64,000 nucleotides of DNA, from NCBI GenBank assembly GCA_021741245.1, contig JAIOYF010000004.1, positions 1 through 64,000 on the forward strand, in the 5' to 3' direction. This stretch comes from Paracoccaceae bacterium. Its GTDB lineage: Bacteria; Pseudomonadota; Alphaproteobacteria; Rhodobacterales; Rhodobacteraceae. Made by a program: the position numbers and the translations under genes. The notes beneath the pieces were generated by a model. That model was not told where the DNA came from and searched no databases. It saw only the letters and a list, made by a program, of their open reading frames with translations. Positions 1 to 8,234 of this stretch are shown piece after piece. Within the stretch, counting starts at the first letter, position 1, and the number at the start of each line of letters is the position of its first letter.

Positions 1-136
1 CAACCGCCGCCTGCTTGAGCCCATTGGAAACATCCCACCCGCCGAAGCAGAGGAGGCCTTCTATGCAAACTTGAACACACTCGATATGGTCGCGTAACAC
101 GGACTAATTGGTCTCCGGCAAACCCGGGGCGGTTCA
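1..136 (+). mobile_element. Right end of an IS3-family insertion sequence, with terminal inverted repeat at 110-136
   Basis: The transposase tail is followed by a GC-rich segment at 110-136. Read outward-in on the minus strand it begins TGAACCGCCCCGGGTT, the type of terminus carried by many alphaproteobacterial IS3-family elements. The boundary at base 136 is supported independently, because the integrase homology running from the right stops exactly there. The left end and any target-site duplication lie outside the window. Confidence 0.75.
2..97 (+). pseudogene. C-terminal end of an IS3-family transposase (OrfB), cut by the window edge
   Basis: The frame starting at base 2 reads 31 residues to a TAA at 95-97. 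They include RLLEPIGNIPPAEAEEAFY, a tail I recognise from IS3-family integrase-type (DDE) transposases. The catalytic part lies to the left of the window, so it cannot be judged whether the element is intact. An IS3-type terminal inverted repeat follows 12 nt after the stop, as expected at the right end of such an element. The assignment rests on the tail motif together with the inverted repeat. Confidence 0.8.
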
Positions 137-688
137 GTTGGGTGGCAGGTCAAGGGTGCGGGCAGCATCGTTGTGCAAGAGCTTCAAGACTCGGGCGACA
201 TGGTTTGCAGCAGAGGGACCATTCTTCTTCGTCACACGTTCATGTAGGCGACGAACGGTGTCACGGTCCATCTTGTCCATGGGCAGTTTGGCGAGGTGCT
301 TCCACACTGGCTTGAGATGATCGCGATAGCTTCGCAACGTTGCGGGCTGAAGATCGTTTCTCCGAGTCTCTTCATACCTGCACAACACCTCTTCAAGCGT
401 TGGCATCTTGCTCTTAGGCGTTCTCGGGTCCTCGCCACGAGCAAGCGCTTGGCGCAACTCTACCGAACGTGACCTTGCATTGGTGAGGGACATTTCATCA
501 GCACGCCCCACGATGATGGAGATATAGCGCCCCGTGCCATCATTCACCCGCCCCACGTGTTTGAACGAGCAACTGGTCTTTCCAACAACGAGGCGCAACC
601 CTGCCACCTCAGAATCATAGAGTTGCGTTCCGGGGGTGTGGTCTTCCATTGCCCTTCGAACCAGGGCTTGCGTCAACTTCTCTGGCAT
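134..688 (-). pseudogene. Tyrosine integrase, truncated by the IS insertion (N-terminal 184 residues only)
   Basis: The product has an N-terminal arm-type DNA-binding domain of the DUF4102 kind (residues about 1-85, with YDSEVAGLRLVVGK and SLTNARSRSVELRQALARGEDP). A SAM-like core-binding domain follows (about 95-184, TLEEVLCRYEETRRNDL). The catalytic domain with the R...HxxR...Y residues is absent. Full-length members have about 400 residues, so more than half is missing. The last coding triplets sit against the IS terminus, and the TGA stop (bases 136-134) is the first three bases of the IS. The ATG at 686-688 has an AGGA-type ribosome site. It belonged to a genomic island or prophage inserted at the tRNA-Leu scar just to the right and should now be inactive. 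Confidence 0.85.
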
Positions 689-691
689 ATC

Positions 692-773
692 ATTTTCCTG
701 TCTATCAAAGCCATGCGTCAGGCCATTTCGGAGCCATGGCTACACATGGTTCAGAAAGGGCTGACAGGAAAAT
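692..773. repeat. Inverted repeat flanking the integrase promoter region (possible integrase arm sites)
   Basis: ATTTTCCTGT at 692-701 and ACAGGAAAAT at 764-773 form a perfect 10-bp inverted repeat. A separate octamer, ACACATGG, occurs directly at 742-749 and 824-831. These lie between the integrase start and the attachment scar, where arm-type integrase sites or an integrase autoregulatory operator would be expected. One arm also contains the integrase ribosome site. The function is inferred from position only. Confidence 0.35.
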
Positions 774-844
774 TGTGCATTAGATCAAATGCTTCGCGAA
801 CCATGAAATGGCTCCACATGACAACACATGGCGAAGATCGAACA

Positions 845-900
845 ACTTAAAATCTCCCGGCCGTATGGCCATGCCGGTTCAAGTCCGGCCGCGGGCACCA
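845..900 (+). other. Attachment-site scar: 3' half of a tRNA-Leu(UAA)
   Basis: From about base 845 the sequence reads as a tRNA-Leu from the anticodon loop onward: loop CTTAAAA at 846-852 (anticodon TAA), 3' anticodon strand TCTCC, a long class II variable arm, T arm GCCGG-TTCAAGT-CCGGC, acceptor strand CGCGGGC, discriminator A and encoded CCA ending at 900. The 5' half is absent: the bases that should pair with TCTCC read AACAA, and no GCCCGCG acceptor strand lies at the expected distance. Such 3' halves are left when an element recombines within a tRNA gene, often at the anticodon loop. The intact tRNA should be at the other, unseen end of the element. Confidence 0.8.
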
Positions 901-1232
901 GAAACTCTTAAAAATTATAGATATTTCCGTGTGTGGGCGGGTGTTTTGATTGGTGAGCCAAACCTCTGGCCACATCGCATTCCAGGGCACCGCTGTCTTT
1001 GCCCTGTCCGCCGGGCGGCATGGGCTTTGTTTCGATGACAGTGGCCACTGTAATTCATGCCCCGCAAGGACGATGTCCCTTGGTTGTGACCGGACAGCCG
1101 ATGCGGACGACCAAGCAAGAGCCACGAAAGATCAGCATTGCAAACAGGTGTTAGGCCTCAGCAACGCCAGTCTGTCAATTGTCGGCGATGACTATAAAGT
1201 GGATAACCGAAAGCAATCTTGAAGCAGAAAAG
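901..1232. other. Intergenic stretch without a recognisable gene
   Basis: These 332 bp lie between the tRNA-Leu scar and tRNA-Glu. The short open frames across them have no recognisable domain, and the longest minus-strand one runs into the antisense of the tRNA scar. The start (901-930) is AT-rich, followed by ordinary GC-rich sequence. No terminator or promoter stood out. Confidence 0.5.
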
Positions 1233-1307
1233 TGGCAGTCCGTAGGGGAGTCGAACCCCTCTTACCTGGTTGAAAACCAGGTGTCCTAACCGATAGACGA
1301 ACGGACC
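1233..1307 (-). tRNA. tRNA-Glu (anticodon UUC)
   Basis: Read on the minus strand, the segment starts GGTCCGTTCGTCTATCGG and ends with an acceptor strand followed by GCCA. The acceptor pairs GGTCCGT with ACGGACT, allowing one wobble pair. The anticodon arm is CCTGG-TTTTCAA-CCAGG with TTC as anticodon, so it reads GAA/GAG codons. The T arm is GAGGG-GTTCGAC-TCCCC-like. CCA is encoded. The gene is complete and lies downstream of recJ on the same strand, 60 bp away. Confidence 0.96.
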
Positions 1308-1367
1308 GCGCTTTCGGTGAGCGGCTGTCTAATCATCCGCGCGCTGACTCGCAAGAGGAAAAATGCC

Positions 1368-3110
1368 TCAGATGGGTGCCGCATCTTCAAGGCGCAGCTG
1401 AACCTTTGTGCGCCCACCCCAATGGTTTAGCTCCAGCCGCCCGGCAAGGTGAAAACGACGGTGGCCGGGCTGTTCCAAGGCGGGGCCAAGCGGGCCGTCA
1501 AAGGCGCCAAAGGCCATGGCCTCGACCTGTGCGCCCATGCCATCGCCGAAGCTGAGTTTCAGGTGTTTCTCGCCGATCCGGCGCGGTGTGATGGCCACAT
1601 CGGCAAAGGCAAAGCGCGGGGCAGGGGCGGCTTGGCCAAAGGGGCCAGCGGCTTCGATCTGTTCGACAAAGGCAGGGGTGGCGGCGGATGGCATCAGCAG
1701 GCTGTCGATCCGCAAGGCGCGCGGCCCCTCCAGCCCTGCGCCCTGCCGACCCAAGAGGTCCGACAAGCGGGCCATGGCGGCGTCCAGATTGTCGCGCGTC
1801 ACGCTCAGGCCTGCGGCCATCTTGTGACCGCCGCCCTTGATCAACAGCCCCTCTGCGGCGATGCGCTGCACGGCGGCCCCCAGATCGACCCCGCTGATGG
1901 AGCGGCCAGAGCCCTTACCCTCGCCCCCCTCAAACCCGATCACGACTGCCGGGCGGTTGGTGGCCTCTTTCAACCGGGCCGCCACGATGCCCACGACGCC
2001 CGGATGCCAGCCCTCAGCCGCCGCCCAGACAAGCGGGGCGTCGAGCCCCCGCGCCTCGGCCTGCGCCATGGCCTCTTCACGCACCCGCGCCTCAATCTCG
2101 CGCCGTTCGGTGTTCAATTGATCCAGCCGCCCGGCAAGGGCTGCGGCCTCTCGCGGGTCTTGAGTGGACAGCAGCTTTGCGCCAAGATCGGCTTGCCCGA
2201 TGCGCCCGCCGGCATTCACCCTTGGCCCAAGCACAAAGCCAAGCGCATAGGGGGTCGGGGCCTGGTCCATACGCGCGATATCGGCCAAAGCGGCAATTCC
2301 CACCCGCTCACGGCGGGCCATCACCTTTAGTCCTTGCCGCACAAAGGCGCGGTTGACCCCGATCAGGGGGGCGACATCCGCCACCGTGGCCAGGGCCACC
2401 AGATCCAGCATGCCCATCAGGTCTGGCCCTGCGACCCCGTCCAGCCGCAGGCGGCGGTTTGCCTCAACCAACAGCAAAAAGACCACCGATGCCGCACAAA
2501 GATGCGCCAGCGTCCCGGCTTCATCCTGACGGTTGGGGTTTACCACGGCCACGGCTGGCGGCAGCGTATCTGCGCCAAGGTGGTGATCCAGCACGATCAC
2601 ATCGCAGGCCGCAGCGGCAATGGGATCATGCGAGAGCGTGCCGCAATCGACGCAGATGATCAGATCATGCGCGGCCCCAAGGGCCTGCATGGCGGGCACG
2701 TTGGGCCCGTAGCCCTCATCAATCCGATCCGGGATATACAAGGTGGCCTGCCGCCCCATGGCGCGCAACCAGACGATCAGCAAAGCCGCAGAGGACCCGC
2801 CATCCACATCATAGTCGGCAAAGATCGCAATCCGTTGCCGGTCCCGCACCGCCGTCAGAAACCGCTCGGTCGCGGGCGCCATGTCCAGCAGGGCCATCGG
2901 GTCTGGCAGCAACTCGCGCAGGGCGGGGGCCAGATAGCTGTCAGCCTCGGCCGGCGCCACGCCGCGCTTGACCAGCGTTTGGCACAGGGCCATCGGCAGG
3001 CGGGTTTGCTGGGCCATGGCTTCGGCCAGACGGTCCTCTTCGACCGAAGGGCCTTCCCAACGGCGACCAAGGATGGAGTTTTCGACGGTAAGAAATGCGC
3101 GTGTGGTCAT
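1368..3110 (-). CDS. recJ: Single-stranded-DNA-specific exonuclease RecJ
   Basis: RecJ is a 5'-to-3' exonuclease on single-stranded DNA that acts in RecF-pathway recombination, mismatch repair and restart of stalled forks. The 580 residues match the usual length. The DHH phosphoesterase core is clear: DYDVDG at 99-104, VDCG at about 154-157 and DHH at 175-177 are Mn2+ ligand motifs. The DHHA1 domain follows with GWHPGVVGIVAARLKE and the GGGHKMAAG signature, and a C-terminal OB fold ends the protein. The gene sits 74 bp downstream of glpX on the same strand, a neighbourhood common in Rhodobacterales, so the two may be cotranscribed. Confidence 0.97.
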   Translation of the reverse strand: MTTRAFLTVENSILGRRWEGPSVEEDRLAEAMAQQTRLPMALCQTLVKRGVAPAEADSYLAPALRELLPDPMALLDMAPATERFLTAVRDRQRIAIFADYDVDGGSSAALLIVWLRAMGRQATLYIPDRIDEGYGPNVPAMQALGAAHDLIICVDCGTLSHDPIAAAACDVIVLDHHLGADTLPPAVAVVNPNRQDEAGTLAHLCAASVVFLLLVEANRRLRLDGVAGPDLMGMLDLVALATVADVAPLIGVNRAFVRQGLKVMARRERVGIAALADIARMDQAPTPYALGFVLGPRVNAGGRIGQADLGAKLLSTQDPREAAALAGRLDQLNTERREIEARVREEAMAQAEARGLDAPLVWAAAEGWHPGVVGIVAARLKEATNRPAVVIGFEGGEGKGSGRSISGVDLGAAVQRIAAEGLLIKGGGHKMAAGLSVTRDNLDAAMARLSDLLGRQGAGLEGPRALRIDSLLMPSAATPAFVEQIEAAGPFGQAAPAPRFAFADVAITPRRIGEKHLKLSFGDGMGAQVEAMAFGAFDGPLGPALEQPGHRRFHLAGRLELNHWGGRTKVQLRLEDAAPI

Positions 3111-3184
3111 GGACCCGATGTGCCCGACGAATGTGTAAAGCGCAAGCCGGGGATGGCATTCCCACCCCCGGTTCAGGTCAAATC

Positions 3185-4150
3185 CTAGCGCATCGGGCTG
3201 CGATAGGTCATCCGGCGCACCGACCCGGTCTTGGAGCGCATCAGAATCGTTTCTGTCGTCAGATAGCCAACCTCGCGCTTGATGCCCGCCAAAAGGCTGC
3301 CATCCGTGACGCCGGTCGCGGCAAAGATCACATCGCCGCGCACCAGATCATCGCGGGTATAAACGCGGTCAAAGTTCTGGATCCCGGCCTTGCGTGCGCG
3401 GCCTTTTTCATCCTCGTTGCGGAACAAGAGTTTGCCAAAGAACTGCCCGCCCATGCATTTGAGCGCGGCCGCCGCCAGCACACCTTCGGGCGCACCGCCC
3501 GAACCCATATAGATATCGATGCCCGTCAGGTCCGGTTCGGCACAATGCATCACCCCTGCCACATCGCCATCCGTGATCAGGCGGATAGACGCCCCGGTGG
3601 AGCGGATCTCGGCAATCATCTCTTCATGGCGTGGGCGTTCCAGAACGCAGACCGTGATATCCTCGGTCGAACATCCCTTTGCCGCGGCAAGGGCCGAAAC
3701 CCGTTCCGAAGGCGACATGGCCAAAGTCACGACGCCCGTCTTGAACCCCGGCCCGATGGCCAGCTTTTCCATATAGACATCAGGGGCGTGCAACAGGGTG
3801 CCGCGCGGGGCCATGGCGATCACGGTCAAGGCGTTTGGCATATCCTTGGCGGTCAGCGTCGTGCCCTCCAGCGGGTCAAGCGCGATGTCCACGGCAGGGC
3901 CCTTGCCGGTGCCAACCTCTTCTCCGATGAACAGCATCGGGGCTTCGTCCCGCTCACCCTCGCCAATCACCACCACGCCCGCAATATCGAGCAGGTTCAA
4001 CTGATCGCGCATGGCGTTCACCGCCGCCTGATCCGCCGCCTTTTCATCGCCGCGCCCAATCAGTTGGGCACTGGCAAGGGCGGCAGCTTCGGAAACGCGG
4101 GCAAGGCCCAGCGACAACAATCGGTCTTGAAATTCGCGGGCGTCGGCCAT
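3185..4150 (-). CDS. glpX: Fructose-1,6-bisphosphatase class II (GlpX)
   Basis: This enzyme hydrolyses fructose 1,6-bisphosphate to fructose 6-phosphate in gluconeogenesis and, in autotrophs, the Calvin cycle. Class II motifs include DPLEGTT (metal and substrate binding) and GSGGAPEGVLAAAALKC. The frame opens at a TTG (4168), but the ATG at 4150 (MADAREFQ) is preferred because AAAGGAAC lies 6-7 nt upstream of it. That gives 321 residues, the family norm. It is the first gene of a possible glpX-recJ unit. The upstream neighbours, ceramidase-like protein and homoserine dehydrogenase, run in the same direction. Confidence 0.95.
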   Translation of the reverse strand: MADAREFQDRLLSLGLARVSEAAALASAQLIGRGDEKAADQAAVNAMRDQLNLLDIAGVVVIGEGERDEAPMLFIGEEVGTGKGPAVDIALDPLEGTTLTAKDMPNALTVIAMAPRGTLLHAPDVYMEKLAIGPGFKTGVVTLAMSPSERVSALAAAKGCSTEDITVCVLERPRHEEMIAEIRSTGASIRLITDGDVAGVMHCAEPDLTGIDIYMGSGGAPEGVLAAAALKCMGGQFFGKLLFRNEDEKGRARKAGIQNFDRVYTRDDLVRGDVIFAATGVTDGSLLAGIKREVGYLTTETILMRSKTGSVRRMTYRSPMR

Positions 4151-4300
4151 GTTTGTTCCTTTTGGCAAAGACTTGCCGACCGATTACCCTGAGTGGCGGC
4201 ATGGGGCAAGGATGGTGGCGCTAACGGGGGGGGCAATCCCGTTCCCTTCCATGGCCGTATGGTCCCATTGGTGCCAAATCAACGCTTGGGGTTCTGGGCA

Positions 4301-4996
4301 TCAGACCCGAACTGGTGCGGAAAATCGCCCTGTCCGGATCAGCATGTGCAGCAAGATGCCGACCATCAGCCCGTTGAACACATGCCACAGGAAATGCGTG
4401 CCCAAGGGGAAGGCTGCGCAAAGATCGCGGTCCAAAGTGCGCAAGACCAAGGAGACAAGGAACACCGCAGTTGCCGCGATGATCCAAGGTGCGGCGGCGT
4501 GCTTGCGGCGCGCGGTGAGCACGGCAAAGATCACAAGGGCAAGCAGGGCCGGGCCATATTGGCCGGACCCGTTCAGCGGATCAGGCGACGGTGCCGTGAC
4601 CGCCCCTTCCCCGGTTGCAAGCAGCCAGATGGTCAACACGGCACCTGTCACCACAAGGGTCCCGATCGCGGCCACCCGGCGCGGGGCCATACCCCCGATC
4701 ACGCGCATGGCAACCAGCACAAAGACGGCAACAAAGCTCCAGATCGGAACCGTGTCGGCCAGTTCTGACCATGCGTTGGCAAAGGTGTGAAACAAGAACG
4801 ATCCGACGCCGATCAGCCCGGCCATGACGATCAACACCCAGACGACAGGGCTTGTCACGCCACGCGCCCGTGCGCTTGCCGCGCCCCAAAGGGCGGCCAC
4901 AATGAAACTGAGGTTAGACAGGGCGTTTACAGGCTCGGCCCAGAACAGGGCCGACGTCCGTTCGCAGTAAATATCAACCGCCGCAAACCAATCCAA
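4301..4996 (-). CDS. Ceramidase-family integral membrane hydrolase
   Basis: The protein belongs to the alkaline ceramidase/CREST superfamily of seven-helix membrane hydrolases. Visible family motifs are DIYCER (residues 8-13), SNLSF (27-31), GSFLFH (65-70), SELAD (77-81) and a C-terminal THFLWHVFNG that carries the two zinc-binding histidines. The frame stays open to 5068 inside the homoserine dehydrogenase gene. A TTG at 4994-4996 preceded by GAGG is the more likely start and removes the overlap, giving about 231 residues. Bacterial members are poorly characterised, and a lipid amide or related substrate is only an inference. Confidence 0.82.
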   Translation of the reverse strand: MDWFAAVDIYCERTSALFWAEPVNALSNLSFIVAALWGAASARARGVTSPVVWVLIVMAGLIGVGSFLFHTFANAWSELADTVPIWSFVAVFVLVAMRVIGGMAPRRVAAIGTLVVTGAVLTIWLLATGEGAVTAPSPDPLNGSGQYGPALLALVIFAVLTARRKHAAAPWIIAATAVFLVSLVLRTLDRDLCAAFPLGTHFLWHVFNGLMVGILLHMLIRTGRFSAPVRV

Positions 4997-5021
4997 CCTG
5001 TTCCTCGCTGTGTCTGGTCCC

Positions 5022-6353
5022 TCAGACCTCTTCGATCCGAATGGCCACAGGGGCCCCGACCAGAACACCCGTCATCGCAAAGCTTTGCAAAGCATGGGAA
5101 ATATCGGCAGGTGCGGCCTTGTGCGTCACGATCAGCACAATCGCCTTTTCGTCTTGGGTATTGGGCTGATTGATCTGGCGCATCTGATCAATCGAGATGC
5201 CGGCATCCCCCAAGGCGGTGGCGATCTTGGCCAGTGCACCGGGTTTGTCCAGCAGGGTCATCCGCAAGTAATAGGGGGCAGGGGTTGCCGATTTTGCCGG
5301 AACCGCCGCCACAAGCGACGCCGCTGGCCGCCCGAAGGTCGACAGGCGCAGACCGCGTGCCAGATCGATCACATCGCCCATGACCGCGCTGGCGGTCGGG
5401 CCTTCACCCGCGCCGGGGCCGCGCATGACGATCTGACCGACGCTGTCACCCTCCAGCACCACCATATTCGTGCCGCCCTGCAACTGGCCAAGCGGGCTGT
5501 CCGCAGGCACAAGGCAAGGGGTCATGCGTTGTTCCAGCCCGCGCCCGGACATCTGCGCCACGCCCAACAGCTTGATATGATAGCCCATGTCATCGGCAAG
5601 GGTGATGTCATCAATGGAAACGCTGCCGATCCCCTCCAACTCCACATGGTCAAAGGCGACTTGGGTTCCAAAGGCGATGGCAGACAGCAGGCTCAACTTG
5701 TGGCCCGCATCAATGCCGCCGACATCAAGGTTTGGGTCCGCCTCCAGATAGCCAAGTTGGCGCGCCTCTTCGAACACCGTCTCATAGGGCAGGCCCGCCG
5801 ATTGCATCCGCGTCAGAATGTAATTGCAGGTGCCGTTCATCACGCCCATCACGCGGGTGATGCGATTGCCCGCCAGCCCCTCGGTCAGAACCTTGATCAC
5901 AGGGATGCCGCCCGCCACGGCCGCCTCAAACCGGATCACGCAGCCCGCGGCCTCAGCCGCAAGGGCAAGGCCGTGGCCGTGATGCGCCAAAAGCGCCTTG
6001 TTGGCGGTGACGATATCTTTGCCTGCCGCAATCGCGGCTTCAGTCAGGGCGCGCGCCGGGCCCTCATGGCCGCCCATCACCTCAACCACAACATCCACAT
6101 CGTCTCGAGCTGCCAGTGCGATGGGATCGGTTTCCCAAGCATAGGCCGACAGATCGGCATCGCGGTTTTTGCTTTTGTCGCGGGCAGATACGGCAGTGAT
6201 CACAACCGGTCGTCCGGCCCGTGCGGCAATCAGATCGGCATGGCGCTGCACGATTTTGACCACACCAATCCCGACGGTTCCCAATCCGGCAAGACCGATA
6301 CGCAAGGGGGTGCCAGTGGCTTGAGTGGCGTCAGGAAGACGGGCCGCGGTCAT
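5022..6353 (-). CDS. hom: Homoserine dehydrogenase
   Basis: It reduces aspartate semialdehyde to homoserine with NAD(P)H, the branch point to threonine, methionine and isoleucine. The 443 residues show an N-terminal Rossmann fold with GLGTVG (23-28), the ANKALLA segment, the catalytic domain with EAAVAGGIPVIKVL and GTCNYIL, and a C-terminal ACT domain (from about residue 355, YYLRMTLLDKPGALAKIA). The ACT domain is the usual site of threonine feedback inhibition. The ATG is preceded by GGAG about 9 nt upstream. It is monofunctional, with no aspartokinase domain. Confidence 0.96.
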   Translation of the reverse strand: MTAARLPDATQATGTPLRIGLAGLGTVGIGVVKIVQRHADLIAARAGRPVVITAVSARDKSKNRDADLSAYAWETDPIALAARDDVDVVVEVMGGHEGPARALTEAAIAAGKDIVTANKALLAHHGHGLALAAEAAGCVIRFEAAVAGGIPVIKVLTEGLAGNRITRVMGVMNGTCNYILTRMQSAGLPYETVFEEARQLGYLEADPNLDVGGIDAGHKLSLLSAIAFGTQVAFDHVELEGIGSVSIDDITLADDMGYHIKLLGVAQMSGRGLEQRMTPCLVPADSPLGQLQGGTNMVVLEGDSVGQIVMRGPGAGEGPTASAVMGDVIDLARGLRLSTFGRPAASLVAAVPAKSATPAPYYLRMTLLDKPGALAKIATALGDAGISIDQMRQINQPNTQDEKAIVLIVTHKAAPADISHALQSFAMTGVLVGAPVAIRIEEV

Positions 6354-6454
6354 CGAAAAAACTCCGTCATTTGGTGTTCAAGCGCTCTTAGCCCGTCCTT
6401 TGGCGCAAGGCAACGTGTCGAAGGATCAAAGGCCGGGTTCCTGTGGGGTGCAAA

Positions 6455-6694
6455 TTACATCCGGCGCAGACGGGCGGCACGGGCGCGCAATGCGGCGGCC
6501 CGCGCCTCAAGGGTGCCAACAGCGGCCTGACCGCTGCCAAGGGCGTCGGCCTGCGCCAAGATCCCCTCAACCGGGATCAACTTGGGGGCAGGTCCGCTTG
6601 CCGCCCTTGTTGCCGCGTCAACCTCTGGGAAGGTTGCACAGGCCGCCAGCAAGAGAAGACCAGCAAGCGCAAGGGTGGGGCGAGGGGTCTTCAT
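6455..6694 (-). CDS. Small predicted lipoprotein
   Basis: The 79-residue product starts with a short basic segment and a hydrophobic stretch ending in a lipobox, LLAAC, with the acceptor cysteine at residue 19. The mature part is alanine/arginine-rich and probably helical (residues 45-79, repeated AxLRAR). It should be processed by signal peptidase II and held in a membrane. No family was recognised. It lies 101 bp upstream of hom on the same strand. Confidence 0.7.
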   Translation of the reverse strand: MKTPRPTLALAGLLLLAACATFPEVDAATRAASGPAPKLIPVEGILAQADALGSGQAAVGTLEARAAALRARAARLRRM

Positions 6695-7121
6695 CTCTTG
6701 TCGGCCAGCTTTCGTTTCGAACGTTTTAAGAAGGACCCAGAACCTCTACCGAAAAGGGCCGTCTTTGCCCGTCTGGTCGCGGGCACGGCCCCTGACATCG
6801 GCAGAGTTTTTCCGATTTAGAAAGATTTGTATATCCTTTGACTGCGGAAATACATCCAAAAGTAATGCCCCGATGTGGTCCAAAAGTGGGGGCCATTGCC
6901 TTGCCCTGTTTTGGGCTGCCGCCCAGCCGGGCTTGCGCCCCTTTGCAGGCGGACCGACAAAGGCATCGGGGTGGCCAAGGATGCTGCCATGCTCATTTGT
7001 GGCAACCCAAAGTCGGTTCTGTCTGGGCGTGTCGCCAAGGCCTCGCCTTGAAGATGATGAGCAGCCTCGACCTTTCGGAAAGGCTCCGCTAGATGCGGGG
7101 GGAACCGGAGCCGGAGTTTCC
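6695..7121. other. 427-bp intergenic region without a supported gene
   Basis: The region separates the divergent lipoprotein and small membrane protein genes. Its left part (6790-6860) is AT-rich and is a plausible promoter zone. Open frames exist on both strands but show no domain and no convincing start, and neither strand is favoured. A short complementary pair, ACCGAC near 6952 and GTCGGT near 7012, brackets about 50 bp. An unannotated small RNA or leader cannot be excluded. Confidence 0.4.
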
Positions 7122-7616
7122 ATGACAAAGACTGACGCCCCCCTTCCTGCATTGGCCGAACTGCGGCCATCGCCTCCACGCCGTTACTTTGGTGTGGCGG
7201 TTCTTGCGACACTGGGCCTGACACTGCTGTACACAGGGCTTCGCCATCCGGCCGAGAAATTTGGCTTGACCCTGTTCTTGGTTGGATTTGGTCTTTTGGT
7301 GGTCTGGCTTGCCCTGCGCTTGTGGCAATCTACCGAAGCCGGTTTGGTGCTGACCGCCAAGGATTTGCGGGACAGCAGCGGACGCGTCCTGACCACGGTT
7401 GAGCAGATCGTTGCCATTGATCGCGGGGTCTTTGCGTTTAAGCCCGCTGGTGGCTTTACCATTGTCACCAAAGACAAAGGCCCGCGTGCATGGGCACCGG
7501 GCCTTTGGTGGCGTGCTGGCCGCCGGATCGGGGTGGGTGGGGTGACCCATCGCCACGAAGGGCGCTATATGGCCGAACTTATCGTCGAGATACTGGCCGC
7601 CCGCCCAAAGGGCTAA
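7122..7616 (+). CDS. Small membrane protein of unknown function
   Basis: The ATG at 7122 follows CCGGAG and gives 164 residues. The frame is open further upstream, but that part has no coding character. Residues about 22-41 (YFGVAVLATLGLTLLYTGL) and 47-66 (FGLTLFLVGFGLLVVWLALRLW) are two membrane helices. A basic cytosolic-type domain with a beta-rich pattern follows, resembling the PH-like tails of small Rhodobacterales membrane proteins. No catalytic motif is seen. It converges on the Tad-like genes, ending 23 bp before their last stop codon. Confidence 0.7.
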   Translation: MTKTDAPLPALAELRPSPPRRYFGVAVLATLGLTLLYTGLRHPAEKFGLTLFLVGFGLLVVWLALRLWQSTEAGLVLTAKDLRDSSGRVLTTVEQIVAIDRGVFAFKPAGGFTIVTKDKGPRAWAPGLWWRAGRRIGVGGVTHRHEGRYMAELIVEILAARPKG

Positions 7617-7639
7617 GGATCCAACGCCCCGACCGGCCT

Positions 7640-8215
7640 TTAGCCGCAGGCGACCCCGTCAAGGCAGATGCGTGGCACAAAGCGGGGTTTCGTCACGATG
7701 AACTGCTCAAACTCGTCCTCGGTCAGATAAAGATCAAAGAACGGTGTGAACTCTGCCCGTGTTTCCACAAGAATGATCGAGTCCCCATCTGCCAGCATCG
7801 GGATTTTGTTCGCCAACGCCTGCAGCGACTCTGTCGTCAGTTGTGGCATCTCGCCATTGGGCGACCGCGACCAGTCGACCTCGAACCGGTCCCGAGGGCC
7901 GCTGAAGGTTACACTTGTCACCCGCAGTTTGACAGGAAGCTTGTCGCTGACCATGTATTGCAACACATCATGCATACCGTTCAGGTAGTTGTTCGTCACT
8001 GGCTGCATTTCACGCGTGATCAGATCCGAGATGGTGAAACTGGCCTTTTGCGTGGTGTTGAGGGAGCGAAACGCATCCCAATAGGTGTACATCCCAAAGA
8101 TGCACCAGATGAAGATTGGCAGGGCCAAGACCACCTCTGCCGAAAGCGTTCCACTTTCCTGACGACGAAAGCATGTCAGGGCAGATCTGATTTTGTTGGC
8201 AAGATCGTTCAACAT
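7640..8215 (-). CDS. TadE/TadG-like protein with one N-terminal membrane segment
   Basis: The ATG at 8215 (MLNDLANK) is chosen because GAGGGGAAAAG precedes it; the frame opens upstream inside the neighbouring gene's end. The 191 residues start with FRRQESGTLSAEVVLALPIFIWCIFGMYTYWDAFR, where the glutamate of SAEVVLALP corresponds to the conserved Glu of TadE-like pseudopilins, followed by one membrane helix and a periplasmic domain. TadE-like proteins are minor pilins, or pilin-like parts of the type IVc (Flp/Tad) system. It is the third gene of a Tad-like trio, 19 bp after its neighbour. Confidence 0.8.
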   Translation of the reverse strand: MLNDLANKIRSALTCFRRQESGTLSAEVVLALPIFIWCIFGMYTYWDAFRSLNTTQKASFTISDLITREMQPVTNNYLNGMHDVLQYMVSDKLPVKLRVTSVTFSGPRDRFEVDWSRSPNGEMPQLTTESLQALANKIPMLADGDSIILVETRAEFTPFFDLYLTEDEFEQFIVTKPRFVPRICLDGVACG

Positions 8216-8234
8216 GATCTTTTCCCCTCTATGC

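Noticed and set aside
845-900. A complete tRNA-Leu gene
   Set aside because: The 5' acceptor, D arm and 5' anticodon strand are missing, so it is a scar and not a working gene.
847-1125. A 92-codon minus-strand frame ending in CPRPDLNRHGH
   Set aside because: The end is the antisense translation of the tRNA-Leu 3' half, a well-known false protein tail; the rest has no domain.
5010-6530. A 506-codon plus-strand frame
   Set aside because: Shadow of homoserine dehydrogenase on the other strand, which has full family motifs.
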